Positions 24,801 to 37,898 of a stretch of DNA of 64,000 bases are shown here, piece after piece. Under the pieces are notes generated by a model, which was not told the origin of the DNA, made no database searches, and saw only the letters and a list, made by a program, of their open reading frames with translations. How positions within the stretch are numbered: position 1 is the first letter of the stretch; the number at the start of each line of letters is the position of its first letter. The position numbers were made by a program, and so were the translations under genes. The stretch lies in NCBI GenBank assembly GCA_032173965.1, contig CM063283.1:79982743-80046742 (forward strand), read 5' to 3'. This stretch comes from Sitta carolinensis. Taxonomy: Eukaryota; Chordata; Aves; Passeriformes; Sittidae.

Positions 24801-27800
24801 TCTTTATAATCACCATGTTACACCTGCTTCCTCTATTACAAATCTCCTGCTGGAAGAAGTGAACGCATACAAAAGACCCAGGTGAAAGCTAAGATTCTGA
24901 ATTGACTGGAAAACCATTTAATATTTTTAAGTACAATCTCACTTTTCTCAGCATTGAGGACCCTCTGTGGGGGTGGGTGGCAAAGGGGAATATGCTCTGT
25001 TCTCAGGGAAACCTTTTAGCTCATACAAACAACAGGGTGCTTTCCCCCGTGTTGATATTGTTCTTGCTTGTCGAGGTGCCAGCTGGAGCCACGCGATCCG
25101 GGCACGGGCTGACACGGCTGTGCGATGTGAGCGCGAAGCACCACTCCCCTGGAGAATCCACAGCACTGAATCACAGAGCATGGGTGTGCCGCTGCTGCCC
25201 CAGCCAGCTGTTGGTTGCAAAACAGCTGCTGGAAAACGATTTGGGAGCTCCTCGGCAGTAGGTATTGCAGCCACTGCACTGCACTGGCCACTGGCCATCA
25301 TGAGCAGGGCACAACTGCAAACGGTGGGCTCTGGATTCACTGTGCAGGGAATGCACCGGGGGTTTTCCTACCGTGGTTGTCCTGGGGATAGAAATTTCCT
25401 GTCATTTCTTGTAGCTGTTTATCTTGAGGCCCAAAATGAACTTATGAGAGGGTGCACAGGCACCAGCACTGGGCCACCAGCTGGAGAAAACAAATGGAAA
25501 ATGGGATGCCAGGGAGCTCACTGCTTGCCGTGGCGGTGGTGAACTGCTTAAGGAGCACATGCCTCCCTCTGCCCCTCTCTTTCAGCTTGTGGGCTTTACA
25601 CTCTTCAGGTCTTTGTTTTTAATTCTCGCTCCTTCTCTTTCACCTTCCTTGGGGATTTTCTTTCAAATGCAGTCTATGTATATTTCCTTTTTCCTTCACA
25701 ATGTCTTCCTACCCCCATGGCAGTATTTTTCTTGCTCTAATCTTCTCTCTAGCCGTAAAGATATAAACCCCATACTGCTGAACCCTGCTTCCTAGCCTTT
25801 GATCTTTGTCTTGTTTTTTGTTCCACTTCTGACTCTTTTGTGACCAACTCGAATTACAGCCACCATACAAACTTCCCAAACTGTGCTTTCTTTTCCTAAA
25901 ATTCCCTTCTCCTAATACATGGTCCCTCCCAGTTCCTCCTCTTGTTCCCTCCCCCCTGTAAAAACATGACAACAGCTGTATGGCAAAAAGACTTTTCAAA
26001 ATACAAAAGAGCATGTTGAGTAATTTAAGATAAAAGCTGATCTGAAATGTGTCACTGCATTGCTAGGCTTGAAAAATAATGGAGACATATAGTTTTGTTT
26101 TCTTTTGTGGTTTTTTTTCCAGAGGGGGAAAAAAAAATCAATACCAAGAACCCATCCTGGACATACATCAAACGTGTCTTTGCTGAAAGCGTTTTTTATG
26201 ATCTATTTGCCAATGTACCAGCACAAGGACACAGAGAAAAAATGCAGTAAATAGAAATACCAAAGCTGAGCAACAATTGAACTTACAAATAATAAACACT
26301 GACTTTGTCTTGTGGTTTTGTTATTTGATTTTTTAATCAAGCCGTAGGGAATCACATCTCCTTAAACACCTTCTACTTGATTTTAATTGAATAGAATGCT
26401 GCTTCTTCTGAACATCAATGCATCTTTATTCTTTAAAGACCTATGCACTTAACCCATGGGGCAGGATACCTCAACAGGATGCAGAGGACAAAGTCTGACC
26501 TCAGTACAGAATATGAAAATAAGATGGCAAAAAGAATGCAAAATTACTTCAAATACTGTCTCCAAAAGGGAAGACCCAGATGTACAATGAGTCTGGTTGT
26601 GTGCCTACGCCAGCGCAATCGGCCTTGCTTGCTTGCTAAAAGAATACTTTCATAGCTTTGATGTCAGATGAATGAATTTGCAGAAGTATTCGCTTTTTCC
26701 ACAGTTCTTCAAGGGATTTTAGGAAAGCCTATGTTGTAGCTCAGAGAACAGACTGCTACGTCCTGAGGAATAGGGAATTTTCAAAGAGAAGCATTTCAGT
26801 GACAAAGCAAAGTTTCCTTCTCAGCTTTTCCTGTAATTAAACTGACAATTACCCAAGGCCACTGGAGGAAATTATTTTTTGAAATTCATTAAGACTATCG
26901 AAATACAACCTTGCGTATCCCTAGTGTACCAGGAAGAAAGTAGGTAGCTTTAAACACATCATTTTAAGCTTTGAAAGGCTGCACAGAGAAAAAGAAGCAA
27001 TCTGGGACAGCAGAGAAAACAGTTTCATGCTGCTAATGCCCCTTGACAGTGCAGTGTGCAGAAGTTAAACAAGGGATCGAGCACAAAATATTCCTCTAAC
27101 ACTTGCTGCAGCCTTTCTATATTATCTCCAAATGAAAATTACACCTACTGTCATTTTAGCTCCTCCACTGCACTCACACCTCTGTGGGAAAGTGACCCAG
27201 CACCTGCAGCTCTGCTCACACTGAAAGGATATTTAAAAAAAGGGCCCTGATAGGAGTTTTGGATTTAAACACAAATGTAACACAAGTTTCTGGTATCCAA
27301 AATGGAAGTATTATCCTCCAGTGTGTTTATATAATCAGATTTTACACTTTCCATCCAATTTATTCTTATATATATACAAAAAAGAACAGGTTTTTTTTTA
27401 CATTTAGGTCAAAATATGTATATAATTTTAAAGTCAATTATTTAGATGAGCTACCATACAAAGTCCTCTGCTAAGAGGACTAAATACTTAAATATTAATA
27501 TTAATCAACATAACTAATGAATAATATGAAGTTTCTCATTAGAATTAGTACGTTCTCAGGATCCCACACTTCACTTTGTGTTAATACAGCAATATATAGG
27601 AACCTAGAAGTAAGTAAAATGTTGCTAAACAGGTAGCAAAATATTTTTATTTCTTTTGATGGTTAAATACCTCTGATTTTCTGAGACCTGTCCTGCTCCA
27701 CTTGTCAACTGCAAAACTAATAATTTCAGTCAAAACTACATTAAATTATTCATCAGTTTGTCCACACCTAAAAATAAACATATAATTGTGCTCAAATATT

Positions 27801-30800
27801 TTAAGACTTTCTAACAAAATTTTAATAACTTATAGGCCATTTTTACAGTAGTTTATCAGACACTGTCTGCATTCCTTGAATACAACAGCAGCTGCCATTT
27901 TATAAGGAATGCAAATTTAGCTTTTCAACGTTCAGAAAACACTTCTCTGTTATGAAATTATGGTTAAGAGTCTTGCTGATACATACTTTAGAGAAGCTAG
28001 TGTACATTTGCAGGTTCATAACACACTACTTTAACATATCCTCCTCTATACACAAGGGAGAAATTAAATTATTCAGACCAAAGAACCTTTGCCTTTTCCT
28101 CTTTGAAATATATGAATTGTATAAGACCAAACAAAACCCCCAACAAAACAAACAAACAAACAAAAAAGGCTGGAACTCATGTAAATCAATGTATAATGTT
28201 TTACATTTATTTGCTTTTAAAACTCCACAAGTGCTGTTTATTGCACAAAGTGCATTAGTCATAAATGCAGAGGCAGGGAGTCAGTGAACATAGCAGAGTC
28301 AGCTGACAAGAATAGTTCCTGGCTATGATTCTTATACAGTCCCCATGGAGAGGAAGTAATATTACATTTTAATATGTCTTCATTTGATTGTTATTACTCT
28401 GCCTCCCAGGAGGCTACGCCACTGCATGGATCATGGCTGTTTTCAGCCTACCAGGTTGGTAACATTGCTCTAATCAGATGGAGAATTAAGCTGCTGGATT
28501 TGTGCCTGTGTATAGCTTTTCATTCACAAAGAGATTAGAAATGAAGGCAGAGTCACAAAAATTTAACTTCCTTCACTCCTAAAACACACGTTACGAAATG
28601 AAAAAATGCCATCGCAATTACTTAAAACACCAGCAGACAAAAATCTCAGCCTTTTAATTCTGCTACACTTATTACCCACAGTTTCATGTTTTAGGATTAT
28701 GAAAAACATTACCTATTTGCAAATTAAATGACATATGCTTTGAACCAACACAAGTTTAAAATACATTTATTACTAGAGCTTGAACATAAAATGGACTACA
28801 TAGCTGATGAGAGAAAGGATGATCATCAGATTTAATTTTCCTTTGAAAACTAAATGGACCTTAAACCACAGACTAGAGGAATGAGTGATGTCAACTGATG
28901 GGCAAGGGAAAAATTGATTTTGTCCTTCGTTAGTGTGCTGGACAATAAAAGTCATTTGGCAATATATTAAAGACACATCATTGATGAGGTCATGAAGAAT
29001 TAATTGTTGCTGACGTGGATCTGTTAATAGCAAATTGAGAATTACAGGGTTTTTAGGGGCAGATCAGTACTATCCAATAGTACTGATTTTCACCGTTTTT
29101 GTTCATTAAATACTGCTTGAATACTGTATCAGAAAATAGATTTTTCAAAATCAGAATAAAATAAAATCAAGTAACACTACCCATTTCCACTTTTCCCCTT
29201 CTGTGCTTAGAAAGCAAAAATCCACATAAGCTTTAGATCCAACAGTAGTAAGAAGTCATTCTTAAGGCAAAGCTGCTTTTTAACTGGATCTCACATGCAC
29301 TCTCAAGATTACTAAGTACATGTAAAGTTTTTGAGAGTTTTTTATTTTATCAAGTAACAGAACAATATTTTGGTAAGTGATAATTGTTTGTCCTCTGACT
29401 GCTTTCATCTGCTTTTGGTCTTTTAATGATCCTCTTAGTAAAGCATTGAATAAATAATAATTCTTTTCCATAAATTTAGATAATTTATGGGAGAGGTTTA
29501 AGAACACCAGAAATCACAAACTGCAAAACCACAAATCACTGATCACAACGGAGAGGTTGTTTCTAAACTAGTTGTGGACAAAAGAAAAAGATAGCTGAGA
29601 TAACAGAAATCGAGTGTTTTAAGTAAATGAAATTAAATTCTGTCCCCTAGTAACAATGACAGAACTGCACGGAGATCTGAAACAACAACAACAAAAAATT
29701 GTTCAGGCCTCTAACCAAAGAACGGTTTGGCACACATTATGCTGGGTAAGCTGAAGAATCTTTAGAGAGAAAAGAAATACGCTAAGTTCAAATACTAGCA
29801 ACTAATGGCTTTCCTTTTCTTGTAGTGACTAAAAATAAGACTGACACTGAAACCTTTGCTTTTTTAAGAAAATTAAATTGTCTTCTGAAATTTAACCATC
29901 AGCAGTCCCAAACCCGGACTGTAAGTACCAAAAATGTAAATGCATTATAAATAGTTGAATGGAGTACTGTTATTTGTTGACTGTGTTTTTAATCAACAGA
30001 CAATCAAATCAAAACTTTCTACAGATCTTTTAGACACAAAGAAATTATTCTAAAAAAACCCCAACAAACCAACAAATAAAAAAACCTGCTGAATTTGCTC
30101 AATATAATTTAGGGCACCAAGACTATAACGAAAAATGTATAAAAGCAGCTTACCAATAATTTTGCTTTTTTCTAATGTCTGTTTTCTTATTTGCCCTACT
30201 TGCAAAGTCAAGGTAGCAGGAGAATTTTGAGGAGTTTCTTAGCCTAAAAACCATTAAAAAATCTCTCATTCTACCTTATTCCACACATTTTTTCAAATTA
30301 ATGTAGATTTTTTCCTTAAACTAAGGCTCATGGAGTGTTTATAAATACTCCTGATGCCAGCCTTTTTTACCCTCTATCCATATGTGAGGCAGAACTTCAT
30401 TGAGAGGGAAAGGACAAGAATTCTCTATTCTTTTTCACTTTGCATTCTTCTTTTTAAATTAAGTCCTATACTGCATGTCTCAGGATTGATATATAAACAG
30501 GATCTACAAATTATATTCTCTACAGCAACTAAGCAGTGATGCCCTCTCCAGTCAAGTTAAAACCAGAACAAAATAAAGTAAAATAAAAAGAGGCTTCTTT
30601 TTCCAGTAAGAAGCAAAGGCTCTGCAGTATAACTTTGTAATTCACTTTTCTAACCACTGCTCTAAAATATATCTTCTCTGACTGTGAATAGCGTGACTTG
30701 CGGTGCTTAGATGAGACTCATGATACAATGGTATTTATATAATTCCCCATAAAAGTCTCCACTTGTATTCATATGTCAAGAGAGGGACAGATTCTATGAC

Positions 30801-33800
30801 TGTTTCAATGTTTTTTTGAGGGTGCAATGTGGAGGACACAATCAAGAAAGAGCCAATCAGTTTTGTACTGTAATATACTTTGGTATATACCAGCTGTTAT
30901 CATTCCAGGGACATCTCTGGAAATCCACAGATTCGCCTTCCCACATCTCGTGTTAGCACAAAACAGGGAGAGAGTTGTAAAGTTTCCTACATTCAGAATG
31001 ATTTTATTAATTCCAGGGAGGCATGGCACCAAATAAGAAAAATATACGTGGTTAAAAAAAAAAAAAAAAGAAAGCTGTTTATGTCAACAAAATCTTTCCA
31101 TAAAGGGAAAAAGAGACAGTGAGAGAGCTGGAAAATATAAAAAAAAAAAAAAGCTGTGAATTCTGACAGGATTACTGCTGCCTATCATTTTAAAAACACC
31201 ATCACTTTCTCACTGGGTTAAGGAATACCACAGGTGAAGTGTACTGAACAGTAAACTACTTGCTGAATTATTATCCATTACTGAAGGTCACAGGTTCCTC
31301 CCACCCACAACAAAATCTACTTGCTTCACTGCTGTCAAGTGCAGTACCCCTTTACAAAATTCCCTGGGAACGATTTAGAGATTATATAAAAACAAACCAG
31401 AAAAGTATCTCAATACTGTATCACTATCAAGTATGAGTCTTTCACTAAAGAGCTAAGCATCTCTAAAAGAATTTCAGTTCTATATTTCACATACTCTGAG
31501 AAATGTTGTCATATAATGAACCACTGCACACATGGTTGCTTCTAGTTTACATAAACAAATTATATATTTGTGAGTACTGAAGTAACTGTGGCAGATGTAT
31601 GCCCACTAATTATGATGTATTTAGCGTAAACCCAAAAGTATGCATCTAAAACAGATTACTAGTTAGTTGACTTCACCATTCACAAACAGGTATTTTATGC
31701 AAATTTATCCTCTCTCCCAGCACGCTACTGACAAAAGCCTCTCATGGATAGGGAGAAGTGTCTCCCACTACCACAGCAAGCTTTGCTTAACAGTTCAGCT
31801 GAACAGAACTAATAGAATTAGTTAGCATTCAATTACACTGATTGTTGCTAATGACAAGAGGGCTTGCTGAAAACAAAAGCAGAAACTTTAACATTAAATG
31901 AGGACCCACTTTCTGTATCACACAAATTCAACTTCCCTCTACAAGGATATTCATCTGCCGTGAAAATCTCTGGTTTTTGTCTGTGGCACTTGGGTAAGAA
32001 AGGGTTATAGTGAAAGTTCATATTAAATAAATAACAAACCTCTTGCTCATTCTACTGTCACTAATTGCATGCAATGATATTAATGACCCAGTAATTGCTA
32101 TACGGGTAGCACTGAAGTGGAAAACATCATTTTGAGGCAGAGTTCATCACTAGGTGGTAGGACTTCACCAGTGACTGAGTTAATGCCAGTGACATTTTAG
32201 AATATAACACTATAGATGAGAAAATGTGCCAGTCTCATGGTTATAACAGTTTAGATGGACATGATGTTATTTGCTTTGACCACACAGAGTCTAGGAGTAA
32301 CCCCAATAAAGTGCCACAGTCAGACTTTGCCCTGTAGATGAACCTCATTCCTTTCAGGGGAGATTCTCTGTACTATAACAATCTAGAGCAATTTTCCACA
32401 TGTTTGCTTCGATAAAAGAATACCTTCATCTCCTGCTTTTACATGTAGCACAACAAAAGTGTGCTTTATTGCAAAACACAAAAAGCTATTTACATCATCT
32501 AACTATCCTTCAGCAACATAGAGTTTGGCACCTTAGTACTGAGATCAATTATGATACTATTGGATGACTGTACACTTGGCAAAGATGATCAGAAGTTAAG
32601 TACTGTTTTGACTGCAGTATGCTTATGTTTGTGTTTAGAGCTGTAAAATACCCACAAAGTAAACCTTAATGAGGGAACATTGCAGAAATAAAGCAATCTG
32701 AATTTCCGTGGTTCTACAGGACCTCCTGTTCAAATACTTGCCCATTAAGAAATTAAGAAGTTTAGCTTCTTTAGAAATTTTAGTTGTTTATTTTCCTGTT
32801 GCAATGGAAATTATTTTGTTAATGTCTTGATTCTGCTACTGAACCTGCTGTGGCATCATCTGGATGGCATGCGGAATCAATGTTCAGCACAGGCTGGGGC
32901 CAAACACATGGAAAGCAACTCTGCAAAAAAGCCCTGAGGGCCCTGGTGGACACCAAGTTGAGCATGGAGCAGCAGCAACGTGCCCTCGCAGCAAAGGAGG
33001 CAAACAGCTCTTGGGCTTGATCTGTCAGCACTGCGGCAGCCGGTTTGGGGAGGTGATCCTTCCACACCACTCTGAACTGGCCAGGCCACACCTGCAGTGC
33101 TGGGTGCACTCACAGGCTCCTCAAGACAGACATGGACTTCTAGGAGCAAGTGCAGTAAAAGCTCATGGAGATGATGAGGGAACTGGAGCACCTGCATAGG
33201 AGGAGGGGCTGTATCCTTGGCGATACTCAAAACTCAGGTGGACACAGTTCTGGGCAGCTGGCTGCAGGTGGGCCTGCTTGAGCAGGGGACCAGATGACCT
33301 CCAGAGGTGCTGTCCAAACCTATCCGTTCTGGGATTCTGCAATCAGCTGGGCTGTTGTGGTAAAACACATTTATGTGCTATCATGAAATACTTGAAAAAC
33401 AAATAGTTTTAAGTTTTCCTGGCAGGATTTGGAGTCAGAACTGTTGCTCTCACAGCAGCCCTGTGAGCACACAAGGACTACTCTGCTGCTGCAGTTTAGT
33501 GATTTTTGCTGTCTTCATCTACCAAACAGAAAACACATAAATCATGCTAACAAAGATCTGAATATGCTTTTAAATCCAGCCTTATCAGCTTAAGATGGAC
33601 TCTTCTCCAAGAACAGCTAAAACTACCTTAAGCCTAATCCTGCTTTTACTTCCAGACATATTTGCATGATTTCCTTGGGACTGAAAAAAAAGGAACTGGA
33701 AGACTGCCCATTAGGGCTTAGCTTTACGGTCTGATTTATCAGAAATAAATCCTGAAATATTCTTCATCCAAGGTTACCAGGATTGACTGAAGTCAGGAAA

Positions 33801-36800
33801 GATAATCCAAATTGACATTTAACCCTGGCTTTCAACTATTCCAACCTTTTGTTTTAACTAACGCAGTTCTCAGACAAAAGTACATTTCCCTCCATTCGAG
33901 CTATGTAAAGACTTTAATGAGGCAAACAATTTCAAGTCTTTAAAATGAGTTTCATTAAAGTCATGAATCCTTATGCAGCTCCTCATCTTTTATTTTAGGA
34001 CTTTAAATAATGCAATATGTAACACATATGATACAAGCAACTGTATAAAGTAAAGACTAAACATCCCACTTTATGATCTAAATGATCATCACTGAACTTA
34101 AGTACAAAATAGAAGTTAAATGTGTTTCAGTGTGGTAGTGCACTCTCGAATTTCAGTTTAGACAGATACTTTATTTATGCTTTCCTCATAGCATGGCACA
34201 TCTTTCCAATACACACCCCCTTGATTTAAACAGTTACTCATATTGTGAATATAAAGGATAAAATATACACTCAGCGAATTCTTCTTCTGCATGTAGTTCT
34301 GTTAAGAGTGTTTATGCAAATCTAAGAACGTACACATTTTGAAGAAAATCATGGTTTAAGCTTTTTTTTTTGCAAAGCACTGTGAATACTACATACATAA
34401 AGACTTGCGAATGTATTATATTTCCCATATTTATAAACTGTTTCTGAGGAACTATAAAAGCAAGATATAAAAACAGCGACTAGAACTATTAAACAGCTTC
34501 CTATGCAATTTAAAAACCTGTTCGATTCATGAGTATTTCCTGAATAATTTTTTCCTCCAGTCTGAACAATTATTCTTCATTTTCATGTGATTCTGTATCT
34601 ATCTGGAATACTTGCAGGGCTGTGGGGGAAGATAACTGTATTTTTTTCACAACATGCCATCAATTAACAAACTGAGCATTCCTATCTTTCATTTCCTTCC
34701 CTTAGGAATAGAGACATAATAACAGATTTCCTGCTGAACTATCTCTGTCTACTTTAAAGGAGATAAACGATTGGTATTGCCCAGTTAATGGCATCGAATA
34801 TGAACAAAGTCCATCAATATAAAATAGCCTTATTCTCTTACAAGACCTGTGTGGTCTGGGACAAAACCCCAAAAGACCATGACTCCATTAATCCTGCAGG
34901 TCTTAGACTCTGTTAGAAATCTGAAGCTTCATAGACAGTGATTTTTCTCTCTAATAATATTATTTGTATAATCTGTATTTATATTACATTCAACAAGAGC
35001 TAAGTGGTATTGCTGATACTTCCCTTAAAAGACTCTTCAGCAAAGTCAAAGACTGACCTCCAGATATCATTTTACACTAAGGAGAAATTATTTTTTATAA
35101 TTATATCTATATTTATATTTATTATATCTAATTTTCTGAGGAAGGAGAAGGAGAAAGAAAAGGAAAAAAGTGACTTTGTACAAATGGAATCAGAGTGACT
35201 ATTATCATACTGGCTTTCATTAACACCATCACCACCACCACCACAAAATAAAAACCCCAAACCAGTAGATTTCTGGACCACAGAGTCTTTAACAGAAACC
35301 GAGAAAAATGTCTTTGTTGCAAAAGTAAAGGCATTGAATTTCTGATAAGTGTATTTGTTCCCGTTTTGGCTAGTTTGGCATTAACAAAGGAAAACCTGTT
35401 TATTGTTTCCTTTTGGGCAGCTTTCACTAGGTGATTTGAAGGTTATGGGGGGCTGGAGACTGAAATCTGCCTCAGAACATTTTCTGTATGCCCAGCCAGA
35501 CAGATTAGCCAGCGTTTAAACTGGTCAGAATGCTAAAATAACATTTAATGTAAATCTATTTGGCCATGCAAAGAGATTTATTCTTCCCAGCTGGGCCATA
35601 TTTCAGGGCACAATCTATATTGTCCTTTAATATGTTCTTCCTCAGACAGTTATTGCCCTTTAATTGTAACAGAATGACAAAGTGAAAACATAAAAAGCCT
35701 TGTGATTTTTTCCAAACACAGCTAATGCTAAAGTTTCAGAATGACTGTTTTGATTTTAAAAGCCACAGTACTATTAAAGCAGTTATCCAAAATATAGTGC
35801 TACTAGCCAGTATAAACCTTTAAATCAGTCAGGGATCATACATATATAAATATATGTTATTTAATTTAAGCCAGAAGCCAATTATGTAAGTGGGTCACTT
35901 GAAAAAAAGTTGACAAAAAAACATTTAAGGAAAGCTGCATATTCAATTTTGCAAACGTCAAAGCCAATGAGCATCATTAGCTTGGCAAGCTCGGCTAATG
36001 AGGTCCAGGCAGAGCAAGCCTTATAGAGGAATCTTTCAGAGAACCACACACTGTAGCTCCCTCCCAAGTCCCAAGCCAGCCTATTACAAATTTGGAACAG
36101 GTGAAGATTTCATTGCAGGTGACTTATTTTTTAATGTTGATGATGTCAGCACATAAACTTCATTTATGCAAAAGAAGAGATGGCATGAAATATGTGCTTG
36201 CTTGGGCAAGCTACCTAAGGAGCTTGATGGTGGCTTGGAGGCAGGCAGCATTGCTGCCTTCCCTCTGGCATAGCTTCCCACAGGCTTCCCCCGAGCTCCC
36301 TCAGCACAAACCCAAGTGTATCACCAGGCTCTCTAGGCCCTCTGACTAAAGGCCAAGTTTACTGGGAAGGGTTCAGGATGATTCCTGTTCACCAAGGGTA
36401 AACATCTTTGGTATGTGAAATGCACTTGAACTATGCTAATGTGTCTCTTGCACAAACAAGAAGGATCTGCATCTGAGAGGGGTACTGAAGCAAAGACACC
36501 ATGACCCAAGTACTTGCAGATCAAGTACTGAGTATCTCCTCAGTAGCGAGAATATGCTCATTGCTTGTTCTGAGCAATTCACAGCAGCAGAAAATTATTC
36601 CCTAACCATGCAAAGACATAAAAAGACTTTTTAATGCAAACATCAGAGCTGCGAATCTTCACACCCTTCTGCCCAAATCTGCCCTGCACATAGATATTTA
36701 TGTTGTTGGGCATGATGTATCTTCCTTCATGCATTTGATTAAGGATTTCCTTAGAGACTTATGATATGTTAGCTAAATGGTCACATATTTTAGGATAATC

Positions 36801-37867
36801 AAACATTAATACTTCTGAGATCTCAAGTACATTTGACCTTCTCCAGTTCTGCTGAAAAGAAATCAGGTAACTGTAGGAAAATTAATCTATTCATTTTCCA
36901 GGAAGGAAAAAGTGATGATAGCAAAGAAGAGAAAAGCAAGGACAGTATAACATCATTTATTCACTTTCACAATACCATTCAGTATCGTCTTTCCAATTAT
37001 TGCTGTTCATAGAATTAACTCTTTGGATACCGATAGTCATATTAAGGAATATGTTGCCAAGAAATGGGTTACTTTTTATTTATTAAAGTACTATTAAATG
37101 TTAAAACAGATACAAGAAACTTACCCACACTTTTACTCCTTAAAAAATTGGGAATTGTGAAACAAGATTTTATATGCTTAGGCTTAGGGAAGCACTGAAT
37201 AGAAAAGAACTTCTTCTGCTATACCTATCATGAATACATCTGGATGATATAAAAATTATGGCTTGAAGAATTCCTGTGCAATCACATGTCTCTGAAGGGC
37301 TCAGGAAGCTGCTTCATCCTGTGTTGCAATTCCTCATCCCAAAGTGACTAACCCCCTAACATGAATATAGATTTTACTGTTTAATACAGCTCCACAAACC
37401 ACATACTATTACCTTAGAAAAACAAACTCTGTTTTCAAATAATGGCAAGATGATAAAGGTGCATGATGGTGCACAAAACATTTAAAGGGCTGACAACAGC
37501 CTGCCAGCATAAATAGCGTGAGATTAAGCTGCAGGCACAGCCACAGCAAGCGCTGCAAAGATGCTGAGCTCAGTGAGCTCTTGTGTTAGGTTTGTTTGAT
37601 GCCACTTAGTTGAGGGAATGCAAGATCCTACAATACTTCAAAATCAAAAACTGGCACATAAAATGCATTATTGCCTCCATTTCACAGGTTTCCTACCCCG
37701 AAAAAACGGAAGGAAGGAAGGGAAGGGAAGGGAGGAAGGAAAGGAGGCAGGCAGGCAAGCAGGCAGCAGAGGCAGGCAGGAAGGCAGGCAGGAAGGCAGG
37801 CAGCAGGAAGGCAGGCAGGCAGGAAGGCAGGCAGGAAGGCAGGCAGGCAGGAAGGAAGGCAGGAAGG

Positions 37868-37898
<31 letters not shown>

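Noticed and set aside
32819..33230. Open frames of 96-117 codons on both strands
   Set aside because: They lie within a diverged CR1 fragment and encode no reverse transcriptase motif.
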